A stretch of 64,000 nt of DNA from Acidobacteriota bacterium (lineage in GTDB: Bacteria; Acidobacteriota; Terriglobia; Bryobacterales; UBA6623): positions 627,231 to 691,230 of the forward strand of contig WGMB01000002.1 of NCBI GenBank assembly GCA_016125275.1, read 5' to 3'. The notes below the pieces were generated by a model. The model was not told the DNA's origin, did not search any database, and saw only the letters and a program-made list of their open reading frames with translations. Each line of letters begins with the position of its first letter. Positions within the stretch are counted from its first letter, which is position 1. Shown piece after piece: positions 61,265 to 64,000 of this stretch. The position numbers were made by a program, and so were the translations under genes.

Positions 61265-63871
61265 ATGGTCGGTCGCATCATTTCGCACTACCGCATCCTC
61301 GAGAAGCTGGGGGAGGGCGGCATGGGCGTGGTCTACAAGGCCGAGGACCTCAAGCTCAAGCGCTTGGTGGCGCTCAAGTTCCTGCCGCAGCACCAGATGA
61401 GCGTGGAGCAGCGCCGGCGCTTCCTGCGCGAAGCCCAGGCCGCCGCCGCGCTCGAGCATCCCAACATCTGCACCATCTATGAGGTCGACGAGGTCGACGA
61501 GCAGGCCTTCTTCGCCATGGCCCTGGTGCCGGGCAAGCCCCTGTCGCGCCACATCGACGCCGGGCCGCTGCCGGTGCGCACCGCCGTCGACATCGCCGTC
61601 CAGGTGGGCGAAGCCTTGGCCGCCGCGCACGAAGCCGGCGTGGTGCACCGCGACATCAAGGCCGGCAACATCATGATTACGCCGCAGGAGCGGGCCGTGG
61701 TGCTCGACTTCGGGCTGGCGCAGATGGGCGAGGGCAGCCGCATCACCCGCACCGGAGCCACCGTCGGTACGGCGGCGTACATGTCTCCCGAGCAGGCCCA
61801 GGGAGCGGCCCTGGACCGCCGCTCCGACCTTTGGTCGCTCGGCGTGGCGCTGTATGAGATGTTGACGGGCTACCTGCCCTTCCGCGGCGACTACGAGCTC
61901 GCCGTGATGTACAACATCGTCAACGAGGACCCCACTCCGCTGTCGCAAAGCCGCGCCGACGCGCCCGAGGACCTCGAGCTGATCCTGCACACGGCGCTCG
62001 CCAAGGACCCTGATGAGCGCTACCAGAACGCCGGCGAGATGGTCTCCGATCTGCGCGCCGTGCAGCGGATGCTTCACGCCGCCGACGCGCCCACGCAGAC
62101 TAACCAGGCCAGCGTCGCTCGCACGCGCTCGAAGGTTCGGCCGGGTCCGTCGCGCAAGTCCGTCTGGGCTCTCGCCGGGTTGGCGGCGGCGATGATCTCG
62201 CTGGGGGGCTGGGGCGTCTGGCAGAGCCGCAACGGGGGCTCGATCTCGCTGGGCTCGACGATCCCGCACGAGAAGCACCTGGCCGTGCTGCCGTTCGAGA
62301 ACATCTCGGGAGACCCTTCCGGCCGCGCCCTGTGCGACGGCTTGGTGGAGACCCTGAGCGGCAAGCTGACCGAGCTGGAGCAGTTTCGCGACGACCTGCT
62401 GGTGGTGCCCTCCAGCGAGGTGCGGGCCGAGCAGGTCGCCAGCGTCTCGCAGGCCCGTTCGCTGTTCGGCGTCAACCTGGCCGTCACCGGCAGCCTCCAG
62501 CGCGCCGGCAACCGCCTGCGGCTCACCGCCAACCTGGTCGACGCCCCCAGCCTGCGGCAGCTTCGCTCGGCGACGCTCGATCTGGCCGACGAGGAGATCT
62601 CCTCCCTGCAGGACGGCGTGGCTCTGCGCGTGATCGAGATGCTCGAGCTCGAGCTCGACGTGGAGGTCCGCAAGGCCCTCTCCGAAGGCGCAGCCAACGC
62701 TCCCCAGGCCTACGAGCGCTACCTGGAAGGACGCGGCTACCTGCAGCGCTACGACCAGCCCGGCAACGTCGAGGCGGCCATCTCGGCGCTGCAACGCGCC
62801 ATCGAGGCCGACGGCGGCTATGCCCCTGCCTACGCCGCGCTCGGCGACGCCTACTGGCGACGCTTCGCCGAGACCCGCAACCAGGAATGGGCCGACAAGG
62901 CGCTGCAGTCCGCGCAGCAGGCCGTGGAGCTCAACCCCCGTCTGGCGGTGGCGCGCGTCACCTTGGGCGACATTTACCGCCGCACCTCGCAGCAGGAGAA
63001 AGCGGTCGAACAGTTCGAGCGGGCCCTCGAGCTCGACCCTCTCAACGCCGACGCCCGCAGCGGCCTGGCCCGCGTGTACCTGGCGCTGGGCCGCGACCAG
63101 GAGGCCGAGGCGCTGTATCGCAAGGCGGTGCAGATGCGGCCGGACGACTGGCGCGTCTACAGCGCCCTGGGCGTCTTCTACCACCGCATGGGACGGCTGG
63201 ACGAGGCCGTGCAGGCCTTCGAGCAGGCCAGCAAGCTCACCCCGGACAATCCGCTCAACTACCGCAACCTGGGCGGCGCACTCATCTCCGCGCAGCGTTA
63301 TGACGAGGCCCGTGCGGCCTTGCAGCGCTCCATCGAGATCAAGCCCTCGGCGGCGGCCTATTCCAACCTCGGCACGGCGGAGTTCTTCCAGGGCCGCTAC
63401 GAGCAAGCCGCCAGCGCTTACCAAGAAGCCGTGCGAATGTCTCCCAAGGATTACCTGCTGTGGGGCAACCTGGGCGACGCCGAGCGGCGTAGCGAAACCG
63501 ACGTCCAGGCCGGCATCGACGCCTCCAAGCCCGCCTATCTGAAGGCCATCGAGCTGGCCACGGAAAGACTCCAGCTCCAGCCTTCGGCTGGACTCGAACG
63601 GCGCATCGCTTTGTACCAGGCCAAGATCGGCAACGCCAAAGCGGCCCAAGAGGCTTTGGACCTGCTTCCTGAATCGCAACGCGGCGATGCGGAGACCCTC
63701 TTTACGCAGGGGTTGATCTATGCGATCCTCGATCGTCCCGACCAGGCTCTGGGGATGCTGTCACGCGCCGTCGAAGCCGGCTACGCGCGGGACAGGCTCG
63801 CCGCGGCGCCGGAGCTGGACCCCTTCCGCGAAGATCCTCGTTTTCGTGAATTACTGTCTCCGGCCAAGTAG
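61265..63871 (+). CDS. Ser/Thr protein kinase with TolB-like and TPR domains
   Basis: 868-aa membrane kinase. The ATG at 61265 replaces a TTG 12 nt upstream. Kinase domain ~8-275: glycine loop GEGGMG (16-21), K38 in VALKFL, catalytic VVHRDIKAGN (D130), DFG at 148-150, GTAAYMSPEQ, YLPFRGDYELAVM. One TM at ~300-322. Then a TolB-like/CadC-type domain (HLAVLPFENISGDPSGRALC) and about eight TPR units to the C-terminus (PAYAALGDAYWRRFAETRNQ). This is the common Solibacter-type sensory kinase design. Substrates unknown; the FHA-like CpaF is one conceivable target. Confidence 0.93.
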   Translation: MVGRIISHYRILEKLGEGGMGVVYKAEDLKLKRLVALKFLPQHQMSVEQRRRFLREAQAAAALEHPNICTIYEVDEVDEQAFFAMALVPGKPLSRHIDAGPLPVRTAVDIAVQVGEALAAAHEAGVVHRDIKAGNIMITPQERAVVLDFGLAQMGEGSRITRTGATVGTAAYMSPEQAQGAALDRRSDLWSLGVALYEMLTGYLPFRGDYELAVMYNIVNEDPTPLSQSRADAPEDLELILHTALAKDPDERYQNAGEMVSDLRAVQRMLHAADAPTQTNQASVARTRSKVRPGPSRKSVWALAGLAAAMISLGGWGVWQSRNGGSISLGSTIPHEKHLAVLPFENISGDPSGRALCDGLVETLSGKLTELEQFRDDLLVVPSSEVRAEQVASVSQARSLFGVNLAVTGSLQRAGNRLRLTANLVDAPSLRQLRSATLDLADEEISSLQDGVALRVIEMLELELDVEVRKALSEGAANAPQAYERYLEGRGYLQRYDQPGNVEAAISALQRAIEADGGYAPAYAALGDAYWRRFAETRNQEWADKALQSAQQAVELNPRLAVARVTLGDIYRRTSQQEKAVEQFERALELDPLNADARSGLARVYLALGRDQEAEALYRKAVQMRPDDWRVYSALGVFYHRMGRLDEAVQAFEQASKLTPDNPLNYRNLGGALISAQRYDEARAALQRSIEIKPSAAAYSNLGTAEFFQGRYEQAASAYQEAVRMSPKDYLLWGNLGDAERRSETDVQAGIDASKPAYLKAIELATERLQLQPSAGLERRIALYQAKIGNAKAAQEALDLLPESQRGDAETLFTQGLIYAILDRPDQALGMLSRAVEAGYARDRLAAAPELDPFREDPRFRELLSPAK

Positions 63872-63929
63872 CTGGATTAGAATGGGCCCGACACTACGAA
63901 ACTGCCGCTGAGCAGGGGGGAGAGAATCC

Positions 63930-64000
63930 ATGGCCACTGACAATCCCGAACTTTATACGATCTATGTGGGCGTCAAGAGAGTCGACAGCCCCAACACCGG
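63930..64000 (+). CDS. Unidentified gene, only the first 23 codons in window
   Basis: An ATG at 63930 follows a strong Shine-Dalgarno run (GGGGGGAGAG, about 10 nt upstream). The 23 visible residues, starting MATDNPELYTIYVGVKRVDS, carry no recognised motif. It lies 58 nt after the kinase stop, so co-transcription is possible. Nothing further can be said. Confidence 0.6.
   Translation, partial: MATDNPELYTIYVGVKRVDSPNT

Noticed and set aside
60692-63679. A 995-codon minus-strand frame ending in RimI
   Set aside because: Only the last 155 residues are real. The rest is antisense to the Ser/Thr kinase.

Overview
This is a 64 kb piece of a high-GC bacterial chromosome, coded densely on both strands. 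I infer a Gram-negative soil-type Acidobacteriota, most likely of the Bryobacterales/Solibacter group. The window has an unusually long orphan FtsX/MacB permease of the type expanded in acidobacteria. It has two planctomycete-type secreted heme gene sets (DUF1552 with DUF1592, and DUF1501 with DUF1549/DUF1553). It has many Tat- or lipoprotein-exported copies of enzymes that are normally cytoplasmic, and an LptE-like lipoprotein that implies an outer membrane. No rRNA or marker gene is present, so the taxonomy is inference.

Layout. (1) 1-6.5 kb, minus strand: a tight Tad/Flp pilus operon running pilin, prepilin peptidase, TadE, TadG, a second TadE-like protein, an unknown protein, CpaB, and CpaF cut by the window edge. 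(2) 6.6-8.9 kb: a secreted double cupin, a DUF355 adenosine-specific kinase and a ThuA-like protein. (3) 8.9-17.8 kb: a surface-polysaccharide cluster of two GT2 enzymes, a DUF2304 membrane protein, four GT4-like enzymes and a fused GT2/polysaccharide deacetylase. (4) 17.9-30.1 kb: the orphan permease, a DinB protein, the DUF1592/DUF1552 pair, MobA, an SMP-30 lipoprotein, a zinc alcohol dehydrogenase and a Tat-exported SelA-like PLP enzyme. (5) 30.1-32.6 kb: an AT-rich islet with a coupled ParD-like antitoxin, SMC/OLD-type ATPase and PIN nuclease. This is the best candidate here for an under-described defence or toxin system.

(6) 32.7-37.7 kb: exported RidA and M81 (MlrC-like) proteins, a glycine-zipper toxin-like gene with a small partner, and a secreted beta-helix-like protein. 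(7) 37.8-48.3 kb: a GT39-like membrane glycosyltransferase, a Tat-exported Gfo/Idh/MocA oxidoreductase, a 1005-residue FG-GAP repeat protein flanked by copies of a hairpin repeat, a DapA-like lipoprotein, a CehA-type PHP metallohydrolase and a GDPD/PI-PLC-like lipoprotein. (8) 48.3-55.6 kb, minus strand: an apparent operon of DUF1549/DUF1553 cytochrome, DUF1501 protein, double cupin, methyltransferase and sugar isomerase. (9) 55.7-64 kb: a beta-lactamase-family hydrolase, a GluR0-like ligand-gated potassium channel, the envelope genes psd-pssA-lptE, a YdcH-like protein, RimI, a Ser/Thr kinase with TPRs, and the first codons of a further gene.

The working picture is a surface-attached heterotroph that invests in pili, surface polysaccharide and exported catabolism of sugars, amino acids and phosphoesters. 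Much of that catabolism is coupled to secreted multi-domain cytochromes of unknown function. I saw no rRNA, tRNA, insertion sequence or CRISPR array.
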